DNA of 64,000 nt from Spirodela intermedia (GCA_902729315.2 LR746274.1:7623037-7687036); one strand, 5' to 3'; shown: positions 35,301 through 49,600, counted from the first letter of the stretch. The notes: generated by a model not told the origin, from the letters alone. Numbers and translations are program-made.

Positions 35301-38068
35301 CAAATTCGAAGGATAAGTTCTTAGAGACTATAAGTAGTCTTATGAAGGATGAACCACTATACAAATTATGTATTCTTAGTGTAAAAGTACTGAGAAGTCA
35401 TATCAATATCAATAACTCTTCACACATGTGTTGACACATGCATCACTTTTGTTGACACATATATTACTTGTTTTGACATAGACTAACATATGTCGTAAAT
35501 CAACTAATAATAAAATAATTCACCATAAGTTATAGATACCTTACTTCATCCTCCTTTTCATGTTTTAATTAGTCACACAATTCAAATATGGTGTTTCCAC
35601 TTATTAGTTAAAATATGTATGTTCTAAGAATAAATATTTAATTATCAATCATATAAATATTTTATGAAACCCTATCATTTGAATCATCTTTTTGAGAAAT
35701 ATGAAACAACTAAGTTGTAAAGTTAAAAAAATCTGTGTAGATAAGAAAAATAAGAATTGTCATTAAAATTTTAGGTGAAAAAAAATTATACAATTGATGA
35801 TAATGAAAGAGAATTATTGGTTCAATTCTTCTCCACCTTAATATTAGAAAATAGAAGATATTAAATTCTAATGTTTGACTTACAATGATCAACCATCAAA
35901 AAGTGGCTTTGGTTATCAAATGGTTGAACAACTAATATCCTCAAGGATTGAGATATTACTAGGAATGGTTGAGCCAAAAGGCTTAACAACGTGAGATAGT
36001 TAGTTGAAGTTTTGTAAAAGATACTCAAAGGGTGACTACTTAACTTGAAGAGAGGGAATTAGATTTTGTATGCATATAAATTTTATATCAATTTTATAGT
36101 GATTGATATCTACCTATGCCTAATGTACAAAGAATCTTCAACTAAATAATTTTGGACAACCTTTTTCTAAAGGCATACTAGACCATACCCTCAATATTTT
36201 TTCTAGTAGATATATATACTCATAGTAAAGTAATATGCAACCACCACTATAGGTGAATTTGTCAACGCAGCCACCACTAGCGGCGGGTGTTGAAATTAAT
36301 CTTAATGTGGATAATGATATATAAATTATATATTATAGGGTTATTATTGAATTGATTTCACTTAAAGTGATTCATTAGAGTTTAAGTATTTATGATTCCA
36401 ACCTCTCTCGTAAGTATGAACATAAATATAAATATGTGTAGAGATCAGTTCTTATTTCCATTTTATAATGGGTTAAATTAGAAAAAGATAACAAGAGGTT
36501 GAACACCTCTTAACTATAACTAGGAGGTCATGGTCTTTGGGTTGCACATTGTGAGTCACTCTTAGAACACCCCATCTCTTTAGAACAAGTCATTGGATGA
36601 CTCCCCTGTGTTGATCTAAAAGACCATCCTCGTACTTGCGTTTTCATGAATTCATGTATGTTTTTTAATCTATTTTTATTATATTTTATCATTCTTCATC
36701 TACATCATTGGATGACACCTAGTGGTGGTGGTTTTATCGGTGCAGCTTCTATGAGTGGTGGAGTTAGAGTCTTATCAGGAAGTGGGTTTCGCATTAGGTC
36801 CGCGCATCATTTGCTTTGAGATGGACATGTTCAATTCATTCATATTTGAATAGAAATTGTAGCTCTGGCAATGGCCGGCTACTGCTTGATCCTATCTACT
36901 CTTGCAGACTATGACGGATTGGTTTCCTCAATGTGATGTGGTGAAAACGTCTTGCTTTCAGGTGGTTTTGGGTCATTTACTCCAAAGCAGAGTGTTGGTT
37001 GCAGCGTTTCCTCATTTAATGCAGATGAAGAAGTAATACCAAATGAGAAGGCCTCCGGTCTCTAGCCTCCAGCCTCCCCCAATAAGGCCCTTTTCATTTT
37101 TCTAAAACTTTAGAAGTTCAACAATACTGATATCTAGTAAATTTCACGATGATTCGTTTGCTATTGGGTTCAACAAATGAGATTGAAATCCCATTTCAAA
37201 ATTCAAATATTGCAATTCAAAAATGGTATAATGAAGCCTTTTAATAGAGAATTTAATCATATTTATTGGACTAAACTTCATTGCTGGTCGTCAGCTACTC
37301 TTCAAGCTTTGTGATGATTATTAGAATGGAGAAATCATTTATCTATTCATGAATTCAAAGCTATTGAAGTCATTAGTTCTAAACATGCCTTCTGCAATCA
37401 GTGTTTTTAGAACTTTCACCCTCTAAGTCACAAGTTCAAGAACTCAACTATTTGGAGAAATGTTGACCTCTGAATTCTATCTACGGCAGAGCTGACATGT
37501 ATGGATTTCTTACAAACTTCTCCAGACATAAAATCCATAAAAAATGATCGAACTAGGACTTGGCTGCACTATAAGTCGAAATGGCCCTTGCTTTTATGCA
37601 TTATTTTGACTGGACTTTTGCGATATTGGTTGACCAGTTTTTGGCTCTCTCTCTCCCCCCATTCTGTTTGAGAAAGTCGTCTTATTTTCTTCATGAGAAA
37701 GAGTATGTTATATCAATTAGTCATGGCTTTGCGGTCTTAATCTTAGAAAATTTCGTAATTACCAGCCTCTTCTCATCTGTGTACCCATCTAAGTTGTAAA
37801 GTCTTGTTGTAGAGTTTCTAAGTGTTAAAAGGATCCTAACCAAAGCCGTCTTGAGGATAACCACTTGAACATTCTTCTTGAGGATTATCAGTGTAGTTGT
37901 GAGCATCAAGCAAAGCCTCGCGTTGGCATCGCTCATGAAATTATGTGAGCTGAGAGGATTTTACCTGTAGAACTTGTCGGCCTGGGAAGCAGCTCGAGGA
38001 TTGGAACTCCATGTCAAGGGGGAGCCCTCTGTGGCACTCCAAACAACCATTTTTCTAGACATTGACGT

Positions 38069-38070
<2 letters not shown>
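32370..38070. other. Long AT-rich gene-poor spacer
   Basis: About 5.7 kb, mostly AT-rich. ORFs are short, in random frames and unrecognised. I see no reverse transcriptase, integrase or transposase motif and no clear long terminal repeats. Old degraded transposon sequence is possible but cannot be shown by eye. Confidence 0.55.
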
Positions 38071-38119
<49 letters not shown>

Positions 38120-38140
38120 CTCTCTCATTCTCTCTCATCC
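38071..38140. repeat. (CT)23 microsatellite with CATT interruptions
   Basis: Pure CT run at 38071-38116, then two interrupted CT blocks to about 38140. A second CT run lies at 38321-38344. Confidence 0.9.
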
Positions 38141-38344
38141 GGAGGATCAGGCCGGTTCTGGCTACGTGATAGTTGGGTACGCAGCCTGTTTTTTGCTCTT
38201 TTTTGTGGGGGCTACGTCAGTCGGTTCTGACAGGCAGACTCGTAAAAGACATGAAGAACCGAGCGGCGGATGGCTCTCGCTTCCGGTCCCCATCCAGGAA
38301 AGCTTTAGCCAGCCTGCCTTTCTCTCTCTCTCTCTCTCTCTCTC

Positions 38345-38955
38345 AAGATTCCCTCTGGTATGAATCTTGATCACGATCTAGTTCACTAAATATGGGGCCC
38401 CCTGAAGGACGCGTTTACGAAGAGCTGCACCGCGTACCTCCTTTAGATAATAACTTCCAATTTGGAGTTTATATTTAGCATAAACATCTATAAACGGCAA
38501 ATTTATCCTCCGAAAACTCAACCCAGATCTGGAAAACCAGATGATTTGCTCCAAATCTAAGTGGCATACCGATCATGATTCACTCGGGCTACTCAGTTAT
38601 TTATAACAGACCGAAATCCGTCGCTAGTACTTCGATTGATTGGTCTCCAAATGTTTAGAGACAAGCAGCTACCCAGGTTCCAAGCTGGTGTGAAGCCTAA
38701 GCTGATGTGCATGTGACGGAACTCAGTGATATTAGCATGTGTTTTTGTCCTTAGACCCCTACAAAAACGTTTGCTTCAGAGAATGATCCCAACCTTTCTC
38801 GACAGGCGGTTCTTCTCCCCAACCCAACTCAGGAGCATTTGTATGGTTGTGACTGCGGTAACAAGGTGATAACTAGTAGCCACCAGGTCCCACTTCAGGG
38901 GAGTCTCCTCTTTTTTGTGGGACCCACATGGCAATTCATCCTCAGATTCACATTA
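38345..38955. other. Spacer without recognised gene
   Basis: Mixed-composition sequence between two microsatellites. Nothing recognised. Confidence 0.5.
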
Positions 38956-38994
38956 TGAGAGAGAGAGAGAGCGAGTGAGAGGGAGAGAGAATGA

Positions 38995-39029
<35 letters not shown>

Positions 39030-39050
39030 CGAGTGAGAGGGAGAGAGAAT

Positions 39051-39104
<54 letters not shown>
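38956..39104. repeat. Compound (GA)n/(GT)n microsatellite, duplicated unit
   Basis: The block made of a GA run, GCGAGTGAGAGGGAGAGAGA, ATGA and a GT run occurs twice in tandem (about 38957-39011 and 39012-39077), followed by a final GA run to about 39104. The shared non-repeat insert shows that the whole compound unit was duplicated. Confidence 0.9.
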
Positions 39105-39107
<3 letters not shown>

Positions 39108-39883
39108 GCGCTGTCAACATGATTTACCCTCATACCTTCAGAACAACCCAAGCCAAACCCAACGTCAACGCCACGTGGCAACAAACCAATAACTCCAGGC
39201 CTTGTAGAAAAAATCCTTCCCAAGTATGGACATGATCGAGCAAGGCTTTGGTGTGTATTTTCTAGAGGAAAAATAATAGGATATTATATCCATCTCTAAA
39301 TTCTTGTAGAAATAAATAGAACGCTTTTACTTTCATCATGTGCCCTTCTAAAACTCAAATAATAGAAATATTTATTTTAAAATAAAATTTAAATCCATGA
39401 TTTATCGTTGTTCTTGGTTATAGGCTGACGTGTAATTATTGCATATTTCCCAAAAAATATCTCTAGTAGTTCTTCTCCAGAAAAATGGGGATATTTACCG
39501 ATTAAATAGCCTAAACGTTAGGAGGAAGAGATGGTTCAGTCCTTGTACAATTCTCACAAGCCAAAAGGCAATGCTTATAATACCCTGAGGTGAGGAATAA
39601 AATTTCTCATGCATGGGAAACATTTTTCGTGGCTCGTGTGCACGTGCAGTTGCACGGCTGAGTTGTGGAAGAAAAAAGCACCATATATTTAAAAATATTT
39701 ATTCTCTGCGAATACTTTGACGAACACCCTTCCATCAGTTAAGAAGCACAAAATCACTTTCTTAAAAACTTATTTGCGTATACACCCTTTATTTAATTAT
39801 ATAAAAAAATACAAACTCTCTCTTATTCAAGGGAAAACCTACCTCAATCTAAATGATGCCAACTTGCGCACTCTCCTTCTCTT
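39105..39883. other. Spacer without recognised gene
   Basis: AT-rich intergenic sequence. No gene, RNA or mobile element recognised. Confidence 0.5.
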
Positions 39884-39893
39884 CTATCTATCG

Positions 39894-39935
<42 letters not shown>
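39884..39935. repeat. (TATC)n tetranucleotide microsatellite
   Basis: About 13 tetranucleotide units with one interruption (TCGA). It accounts for a spurious frame encoding a Tyr-Leu-Ser-Ile repeat. Confidence 0.9.
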
Positions 39936-42634
39936 TTCTGACCTAAAAATAATACATGCCAAGTCAGGTATGGATTCCTCATGGGTCAAACCTAAACGCC
40001 ATTTTCAGGCTTTCCTCCAAGAACCAGTGGGTTCTCCTAGCCATTATCAAATGGTGATCTTAGGCTCAAAAGGGCAACAATTGCCTTATGCACTTAAAAT
40101 GAGAGATAGCTACCCTCATGAGCTTTCAGCAGATGATAGCTGGAGCTTCATCACCATCGTTGCCTTTCTCAAGGTCAACGAGGAATGCCGTGGACTTCAA
40201 CGACTGCTGGTCGGCCTCAATCCTTGTTTCCATCACAGATTGATGGCGTTTTTTTTGTTGTGTGAGGGAAAAAGAAATTATTTTCCCATTGGTAGGAATG
40301 TAGTTTGAATTTTCTAGAGATTTGTTTGATGTACATTTTACCTCCTCTAGAGGATAGATAACATGTGCATATGCCCCCGCCGTTTTTCCCCACCTGTTCT
40401 GTGCGCACGGGTTCCCTCTCCTCAAATGAGAGATCTTTGGCCCCTCCATCCTCCGCGAAAACAGTCTTCGTCCTCCGGGTTCCTGGTCTGACGAGCTGCT
40501 GGTGGTGGCGGGGAAGAGGGGAAGAGGATGAAGGGCCCCGGCAACTGTGCCCACAGGTTCCCAGTGCATCATAAATTTTCCCGCTGGAGCATTTTTACGT
40601 CGCAGAGGACTGCTTCTGGTGTTTGCTTGATCGTGCGAAAAGAAGAGTCATGGGTGTCTGACTACCAGCCTTCACTGTGTCCTTTTCAACTACTCTTCTG
40701 TTCTTGGGTGGATAAGTCAAGCTCCACCGTCTCCCTCCCTTTCCTAACCCACCAATCGCCTTCTCCCATCCTAATCTTCGCATTTACCCAAGTCGTCTAC
40801 CCTTCTCTCTCTCTCTCCCCCTCTCTGTCTCTCTCCCTGTATAGGCATTGGTTCACATGAATGGTCTGCTGTCGGGGTCTTCTAAACGGTTCCCATACTT
40901 CACGGCAGAGTGGTCATCATGGCGCCTTGTTGTTTCCGTTTTCCTTCTGTGTTCATCCTCTGCTTTCCGAAAAAGACGGATTTTCACACCACGCGTTCTG
41001 CGTTTCATGTTTCCGATTGAGTCTCGCTTACTTGCTGCGTGTTTTCTCCCCCACGCGAGTCTGGTAACCGCCGTCCGTCTTTCTCTTTAGCTTGTGCTGA
41101 ATCTGGTTAGCGTTTCACCAGGATGTCCCCCTGCCATCTCCTCTGATTGCTCTTCCTTTGTTCTTGGCGCATGGTAGTGGGTCTGAATTCTTCGGAAATA
41201 CACCGCGGAAATCGGATATTTTTGCTCCTTCCACGAATTTTGTGGGCGCGTTCTTGTGGTGTGAGTCTTTGGATTTTTGGGTGCATTATATTTTGAATTT
41301 AATAACATTGGATTTTTTACCGCATTATATCTTGAACTTACTACTTTTGGAATATAGGTTTTTGCTGCTTGGTGGGGCTTAAGCTCATAACCTAAGTACT
41401 GTGGGAGCCGAAGGATTAATGTCGATTCTGCAGCTGGTAATCTTTGTTCTGGTGGCGTGTAGTCTCATTTAGTCTGAAGCAAAGATGGTCTGAAAGAAGA
41501 AAATTTTCCCATATATATAATTTTCTAGATCATTATTATTCATCATTTTCCTGGCATTTTCTATCTCTGATTCAGAGATTACAAAAGCAAAATTATCTGT
41601 GAAGCGTGATTATGATCAAGCATCTTTGCCTTTGAATGTTTTTTTCGCCTGTATGACCTCCAGTTTTCCGATTTTTTTAAAATTTCAGTAATCAATGAAA
41701 GCAGTGAACTTCTTTAATCGTAAGAAATATTTTGGAAATGACATTTACTTCAAGTTGATGTCAAGCTTTGTTTGCAATGGAGATTGATCATAAGTTTTCA
41801 CACCCCAACGAGAGATTTTAGTTCCAATTGCAATTTATACTTTGCCAGTATCTGCAAGCTTTTCTTTAAAATTTATGTTACTAGTTTCCATTAGCGCACT
41901 CTAATTTTGAACACATTCCGAGCTCCATTCGGTTCTTGGTTCAAACAATTTTGGTTAGTTTTTTTCTTGTACGAGCTGCAATAAAAAAAAGTTTCCTATA
42001 GCATCTGGTGAGCAGTTATTGATTGCGAGATGGAATTCTATATCAGGGTTACTAACGTTTTGGTTTCTAAGATTGTTGCTAGTTTGTACAAGCAAGAATG
42101 GTAGGCATCGGATTTGTGGACAGGATCCTCATATATCACAGGTCTGGCTGAAATGAAGAACAACATGCATCTTACCAAGAATCTGTCTCCAATATCGCGT
42201 TGTTAAAAAAATCATAGTAAAAAATAATGGTGACTTCAGCTGAGAATCTGATGGTTTCAGGAGGTTTTAGCTTTTGATATTGTTGGTGTCTGTCAGGACA
42301 TGGAATGTGGTGCCGCATGGAGTTTGTTTGCATAGGAAGTGGCCTTCATAGATCAGGTTCTTGTGAAGAAGATGCATGATTCGGCTCGTCATGTACCATA
42401 TTTTCTCTTTTAATTGTATCAAGATCGCTTTAGTCATTCTTATATACTATGACTTCATTGCCGCTGTAAAACAATCATCGTAGTAGTATGCATTTTTTTT
42501 TTAATTTTCCCATAAAGTAAATGCTCCCTTGCTAAGAGACACCAAATATCTCGTCTGTTCATTTTCTCTCTATTGATTCTTGTTAATTTACCTTTCCTAC
42601 AAAAAACCAATCGGATGTATCCATCAAGTTGCAG
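39936..42634 (+). other. Probable promoter, 5' UTR and leader intron region of the TLC-domain gene
   Basis: No coding gene seen. Composition turns moderately GC- and CT-rich at 40370-41100, including a CT-rich tract at 40802-40839. This is a plausible transcription start region. A candidate 5' UTR donor is CAGCTG|GTAATC near 41436, and a good acceptor (AAGTTGCAG) ends at 42634, four bases before the first ATG. The leader-intron model is inference. Confidence 0.4.
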
Positions 42635-42637
42635 GTT

Positions 42638-45600
42638 ATGATGCAGGTCTCTACATCAGCTATGTCAAGCAAGTCCTACGGGGACTGGGCTAAGGTTCTT
42701 GTGAATGACTATCTGCTTGCGGATCCATTTGTCCCTTATGTTTCTGTACTTGGAGGCATTTTCGTTTGGAAAATGGTGCACCCTCTCTCTTTCCATTCTC
42801 ACGTCTTGCTATCATAATTATGTAATCCTTCTTATGCCAGCTGTGGTACTCTGATTATGACGGGTGGCATAACTGAGATGGAAACAGATGTAGGGTTCTG
42901 TGCATACTTGTCCAATATTTTGTGTCATTCTCTTCCCACATATCATTGATAGGGCTCACTAGCCTTTTTTGCTGTATCTGATGAAGAGAGTGCTATGTTT
43001 ATGATAAATAGGAGATAAGTTTAGAAACTTGGAGTTGTGGAAACTTGCAGCTAACAAATTTTGTTCTAGGAAGAGATGAATGCCTATGTAAACTTTTGAT
43101 AAGGCATCATCTCCTTGAGGTGCTGATGATCTGCGGGTTAAGATAGAGTGAACCCTTTTCTGTATTCTGTGCATGTGATTTTTCTGATTGGATGGCGATC
43201 CTGATCAGGAATAGATTGGGCTGGGTTGAACTGGTTTTAAAAGAGGGATTGAAGACATTAAAATTTGAAGCTTTTTGTCTCACTGTGATTTCTTGCTATG
43301 TAAAAATGATGGTTTGGAGGAGTTTATGCATGAAGAAACCCATTGTCATGTTTTTTTATGGATTATTTGTAAGAACACTGCGTCTGATCTTCTAAAAATC
43401 CACTTTCCCAGGTGTATGATCTTACACGCTTACTCAGTCTACACTGCATAAAGACCTACCCTTCTCTCACTAAAATTCAACAAACAGATTGGAACAATAG
43501 GTTGGTATTTCTTTCTCCAGGGGAAATGTTTCACTATGTTCATCTCTTACCGGATATTTTTCATCTTTCCCAGGGGGATGTCGAGCATTCATGCTTTTTA
43601 CATCGCAGGGATGTCTCTCTACCTGTTATGCTTCTCGGATTTGTTCTCTGGTAGTGGTCCTGGAGGACTTGTTGTATTCAGAAGGTCGCTACTATCGAAT
43701 TGTGCTCTGGGAGTAGGTTCTTGTCCTTTTCATTTTCATTTCTGATGAAACTGGGTGATGATTTCTAACCATCAATATAGTGGTGATCAATTATTTTCCG
43801 AAATTACCGAAGAACTTAATCCCATTAATTACTTTGAAGCAAGCTACAATAAGCCTCTTTGTGACTCTTTTTTATCAGAATTTTCAATATGTAGGTATTT
43901 TTTTGTCTCTCAGTCAGAGAGTCAGAGCTCGTTGCAAATCAAGCATAGAAGGTGATAATTCTTGTGATCAAATTTTCCTTTGGTAGGTTTCAGTTGGGTA
44001 TTTCATCGTGGACCTTGGAATGATACTTTGGTTGTATCCTTTGCTGGGTGGAATGGAATATGTAAGTTTGAAGTGCATAATATTTATTAGTTTGTCTTTG
44101 ATTGAAATGTTCTCCTCTAAGTTCTTGAGAGAAATTCCAGCCATGAATATTTCATCACCTCTCATTTCTCATTTTTGTATGCTTCGGATGAAGTTTTTAA
44201 TCCTTAAGTTGAATTCATCTTATTATTTCTGTAAACATTGTATGGTTGCCACCGCACTTTTTTTACTGGATTAAAGAAAAATATTCATCACTTTTCTCAA
44301 ACTTTTTTTTTTTCAAGTTTTCATGGGAAACTTTCTTTCTTCCAAAATAAGAAACACTGAAGGAATGCTTACTTGCAGGCTTAGTCATATTCCGTTTTAT
44401 GGTTCGCTCTTATCATTTTTTTTGTAGCCTTTCTTTTTAATTTTTTTGATACGAAAATATATACTTATATTTTTCACTGTGTATCTCTGAAAAATATAAA
44501 ATCAACCAAAATAAAACCACCAGGTAAATCCCTTTCTTTCCTTGAGGCGTGTAGATAAAATATATGGGACAGGGATAGAGAACATTGCACACCTGCGTCA
44601 TCCTCTGCCTGCTATCTATATATCTGCTATAGCTACTTTGATATCTATTTTTAAGGATATCTTCAGGTGGGTCAATTTATGCACCCTCTTCATTAAAAAG
44701 AGCCCCCATTTCTTGTGTCAGGAGGTACCACGATGGATCTTATAACATCTCCAAAATATTTTCGGGATTAGATTGTCTGCAAAATGCAGTGCAACGCCTG
44801 AAAATAGTTTTTTTCTTTTTGACCGCCCATGACTGATTCTCTCTCTTCTCCAGTGCAGCACAGGCGAAGATAGTGTTTCCTTGATTTCCCTTTAGTCCAT
44901 GATTCCTGCCAATCTGCGCATACTCTGCAATAAATTCAATCAAAGAAGAGTACCTGCCCATTCATCAAAGAAGGATTTTTTTTCCTAATATTATAAAAAA
45001 TTGCAGTGCATTTCATTGGCCTTTGTCAGCTTCGAAACAAAAGATTTCAGTTTTTTTTATATAACCATTAAACCCAAAAAATTTCGTCATACAAATTTAA
45101 TCACATTGAATAATCTTTCCTTTTCCCCATCTGCCAACTCATGCATGTCTCGTGTACTAGTGAAGATCTTGATGGCTTCTGCTTCCATTATGAGGACAAC
45201 ACTAACGAAGTACATAACAGAAATAACGCTATGATATCATCCTAATGATTCAGATAGGTTGTCTACATCAAACTTAACTTGCAATGAATGGAGCGTGCAC
45301 ATATGCCTTTAATTGATTGATTTCAATCCATCAGTTTCAATGTGGAGTTGTTCAAATAATATAAGTTTTCGACTTTCAAGTTGCAGCAGGTGGTGATCTG
45401 TGGAATTTTCTTTTTCTGCCCGCAGGTTGTCCATCATCTTCTTTCTGTGTCGGCAATATCCCACTCTGTGTACTCTGGGGAGGGGCAGTTTTATGCATTC
45501 TTAGTGCTCATGTCAGAGATAACTACTCCTGGGATTAACTTGAGATGGTATCCATTTACCACTGCTTTCCATTTGTAGGATTGCAATAATGAGATGATTC

Positions 45601-46656
45601 AGTGACCATGCATCTTCTGTTTCTTGAAGGTTTCTTGACACTGCAGGGCTGAAAAAATCCCCTGCTTATCTTGTAAATGGAATTGCGGTGTTCTTTGCAT
45701 GGGCGGTAAGTCAAATGGATTGCATTCATAACCAAAGTTTCCCCCAGATCCAACGGAGTAGATCAATACACCTGTGGGGAAAGGATTAGATAGAACATAA
45801 ATATGGCTCGATTGCTAATTTGGAATCACAAAAAATTAACTGAAACCTCAAGTATAATGTGGGTAGTGTACTCTGTGTAATCCTGTTTCAGTTTCTTGGC
45901 TGTGCTATTTGTGATCTTAGAATCAATTCTGACTGCTCCTTTCCTTGCAGGCCGCAAGAATATTGTTATTTGTCTATCTCTTTTATCATCTCTATCTGCA
46001 CTATGATCAGGCAAGCCGGCTTATATATATATTGTTATTCTCTGTGGAGCCTTTTCCTTTTTTTTTTTAATATTGCTCAAGTGATCCTAGAGAATTCAGC
46101 AGATAAGAGCAAACAAGAAAGATTATCCGATGTTCTATCTCCAAACTTAAATTCACCTTCACTAATTTATTTTCATAATTTTTTTTCTTTCTATCTTGAA
46201 CCAGAAAAAATATATTAAAAAAGTAAACCATCTGTTACATGATTTTCTCCAAATTTATTTACCATAATTTCCCACATTCTCTTGTATCCACCCGTCAATA
46301 ATTCGTAAACCACCATAGTGTAATTTCATGAATTCACCATCATTTGTAGAAAATTCTCCTTTGACCAACTCAACCTGTACCAAATGCATGGGTATTTATC
46401 CCAACTTTAATAGACCTTATCTTGCGTTAATCATCATATTATCATCTTTCATCGGATGCTATTATTGGAAGTATATGTAAGTTACTTGACCACTCCAGGA
46501 TTTTCTTTGCACAATTTTTTTTTTCAGGTTGTGCAGATGAGCATCCTCACCTACGTCATAGTGATTTCTGTCCCCTCCGCATTGGCTGTCATGAACTTGG
46601 TTTGGTTTCGAAAGATTGTAAAAGGGATGAAGAAAACCCTGGCCAAAAGACAGTGA
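42638..46656 (+). CDS. TLC (TRAM/LAG1/CLN8) domain membrane protein, TLCD4/TMEM56-like, 8 exons
   Basis: A multi-pass membrane protein of the plant TLC-domain family, related to TMEM56/TLCD4-like proteins and more distantly to ceramide synthases; biochemical role not established. Exons: 42638-42775, 43412-43500, 43574-43712, 43987-44061, 45426-45547, 45630-45705, 45951-46010, 46528-46656. Phases join into 275 codons, the usual family length (~275). Conserved pieces are NDYLLADPFVPYVSVLGGIF (exon 1), TDWNNR at the exon 2/3 join, YFIVDLGMILWLYPLLGGME (exon 4), VVHHLLSV and SGEGQFYAFLVLMSEITTPG (exon 5), FLDTAGLKKSPAYLVNGIAV (exon 6) and FYHLYLHYDQ (exon 7). The His-His pair in the TLC core and the C-terminal basic tail GMKKTLAKRQ are present. 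The intron after exon 7 uses a GC donor. A second Met one codon downstream is also possible. Confidence 0.94.
46011..46527 (+). other. GC-AG intron in the TLC-domain gene
   Basis: The exon 7/8 join requires the donor CAG|GCAAGC at 46010/46011 and the acceptor TTTTTTCAG|GTT ending at 46527. No GT donor is present at the position that keeps the frame (HYDQ|VVQM). CAG|GCAAG is the standard strong context for the minor GC donors used in a small fraction of plant introns. Confidence 0.85.
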
Positions 46657-49600
46657 TCGGGGCACATCTTAGTGTGATATACTGGTTGTTGATATCTTGA
46701 ATCTAAGTCACAAGTCCCACTACTCTTCATGCACTTGGTCAACTCCATGGTTTAGCTTAATTTAATTTAATTCATTAAATTCTCATAAAATGAAATCCGT
46801 CTTCTAATCTCCCTCAAGCCACGTTTGATTAGAGTATTTCATGCCCCCCTCCCCCTCACAACCTGGAAATATATATATCTTTTTATTTGAGTAAGATTTG
46901 CAGAATCTTACCATCATATGCTCCAATGGTTTGACTTATAGTAGCATGAGAATTTTCTCTGGCCTTGGTTTACTAGTTGAGCAGCACCTTATCAATACAA
47001 ACTATTGGTGAACCATGAATATAACTATACTTTGATATCCCTCCAAGGTCTCATAATTTCTCGTATGCATTCCCACACTGAACTCCGGATCCCATGTCTC
47101 CCATAGTCAGTAACAACTTCGAGTTGAATTATTAAGAAGCTTTCTGAGGGCAGATGATATAGGTAAATGAGGGTTCACAGGAAGTTAAGTGGGTATAAGT
47201 GCCATGTATTTATTTTTACCCCCACAGAAATCCCTGAGACTAAAAGGACACATGCAAATATGCAGTTTCAGAAGGGTGTGAGTAGAAAAAACTTCATTTA
47301 CTTGATTAGTGCTGTCATTGAAGTTTTTAGGATATAAAAAAGAAATACGTGGCAGTCGGAATCAGCCTGAAAAAGATAGAATGAAAGGCTAATATAAATC
47401 TGAATAAGTGGTAAAACAATAGGTTCAGGAAGGAACCATCTGTTTGGGCACTAACTTGGATTCATTATACTAATGTAATAGAATCCTGTTTTCATATGAT
47501 AATTTTACAAATTTTCATTTTAAATATTTTTAAAAATTTCTCTTAGTCGAGGAGGACCAATCCAATTTAGATGTCTAATTTAGTGCAATGTGCACTTGGC
47601 TTGATATATAATCATCCATAGCTTTGACACATTCTTAATGATAGTACTGAAATACTTTTATTTCAATGAAATTTTATAGCACTATTTTTTTGTGAAATTG
47701 CAATGAAATTTGGATCTAATTCCTGATATCATGTAGCCCAGTCCACATCCCTACCCATTATCCCTCTCTCTCTCTATCTCTCTATCTATCTTGCTCAATA
47801 GTCCCAAGTGACCAATAAACCCAATATGTAGCGAGCACAAACCCAATAAAAATCAAGGGCTAGTCATAATTCTTCAAGCTGAGTACTTTTGATTACTCTT
47901 GGCTATTTTGTCATGCTATGGCATATCACTATCAAGTAGTAGTCATATAAGAGTCAACTCATCTCATCATCTTATTTATGTTTTATTAATTAGACCAGTG
48001 AAAATATTTTAAAATTTGATAATTCTTTTAGATGCTTATTTCATTAATAAAATAACCAAGACCATTTAATTATAAGAGCCACTACCAAATTAGGAAACAT
48101 TACATGTTGATTTTTAAAGGGTGTGAAGCAAAAGATTTAATACTATCGTAACTAATGCAATAATATGCCTTTATGATGTACTATGTTCGTTCTGATTTAG
48201 CATCAAGATTTAGTAAACAATTGCTACTTTGTCTACTACTTGTTGAACATGCTAACATATGTACAAGGAAAAAAATGCAAATCTACACCTTTGTTTAATG
48301 AGCATGTTTACAAATTGAAATGTCATATCAATATCAAAATATTCAGATAAAATCATGATCCCAAGGGGAAATGAATTAAGAACAGAAAAAAATGGAAGAA
48401 TTAAGTTAAAAAGTATAGACCATCTTATGAGAATAAACATTGTATTTTTGAAGATTTTTTAGAAACAAAATAATTGGTCTTATTGATTTATACCAATATG
48501 TTTTAAGTTTTCATATTCAAAGAAATCTTTATCACACAAAGATATAATACTTCACATCGATGATCCTTATACATGTTTTCAAGTGTTACAAAACACAAGA
48601 AAGATTTTAAATAGCTTTCAAAAGTAACCAATAAAAAGATGTTAAATATTCATATGCATTTGCACATTTTTTTGTATATTAAAATTAGAGAAATATTTTT
48701 TCTAATACTAAAAGGAACATTCTTGATATGAGTTGGCCTTTATAAGTAGACAAGATTGGGAATAAATGTAGATTTTTCAAAAGAGTAATCTTGATACATT
48801 CATCATTAAAATCAAACCTTTTCCTTTAGAAATTGAATTGACTATTTTTTTGAGCTGAGAAATATTTTTTTGTATGTTTCTATTAAAACTCGAGGGAAAT
48901 ATTTCATTTAGTAAAGATGAATTTTTCAGCTGGTCAACATGTGAGGGAACATTGTTTGATTACATGATTGTGTTAGTTTAATTTTCAAAAGAAAATTTCC
49001 TTACCCTATTAGAAGAGTACTATAACCTTTGAAGGTATAATCTTAAAAAAAATCACTAGAATTTATACGCTTTATTCAGCATGAAAACAATAGCTAATGA
49101 CAAATAAAAGGAAGCCAACCTCAATTTTCTAAGCCTATAATAGCTCACATGAATATGACCACTTTTTTAGGAGTTGTAACTAAACTTTCAACAACTTTGA
49201 AGTTCTTTCTCAACTCCTACACTTAACTTGTCAATTTATAGTTGATCATTATTCAAGAAAAACCTAATTCTGTATCCTCATATAATGATCTTGATCCATC
49301 ATTGACCTCCTACTAGAAATCATTGTAGTTTCACCATATGTTGTTGTTTCTTTAAAGTAGATGCACCATTATATATCCAATGGTTGACATCTCTTCATAT
49401 GACAACGTGATAAAGAGAAATCTTTGCTCTCTTATTCATTAGGTCGATAGTTATGAACCCCATTTTCAAGATTTCTTTCAAAACCTTAGACTCACATTAA
49501 TAATAAAAGAGCAAGCATTGCATAAAATATTGTCTCAAGAAATAGAGTATATTAAAGTAATTGGTACTTGTTCAACACCTTATGGATCCAATGCCTTCTA

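Noticed and set aside
39853-40308. 151-codon frame containing a Tyr-Leu-Ser-Ile repeat
   Set aside because: The repeat is the TATC microsatellite and the remainder matches no family I know; no splice or promoter context supports it.
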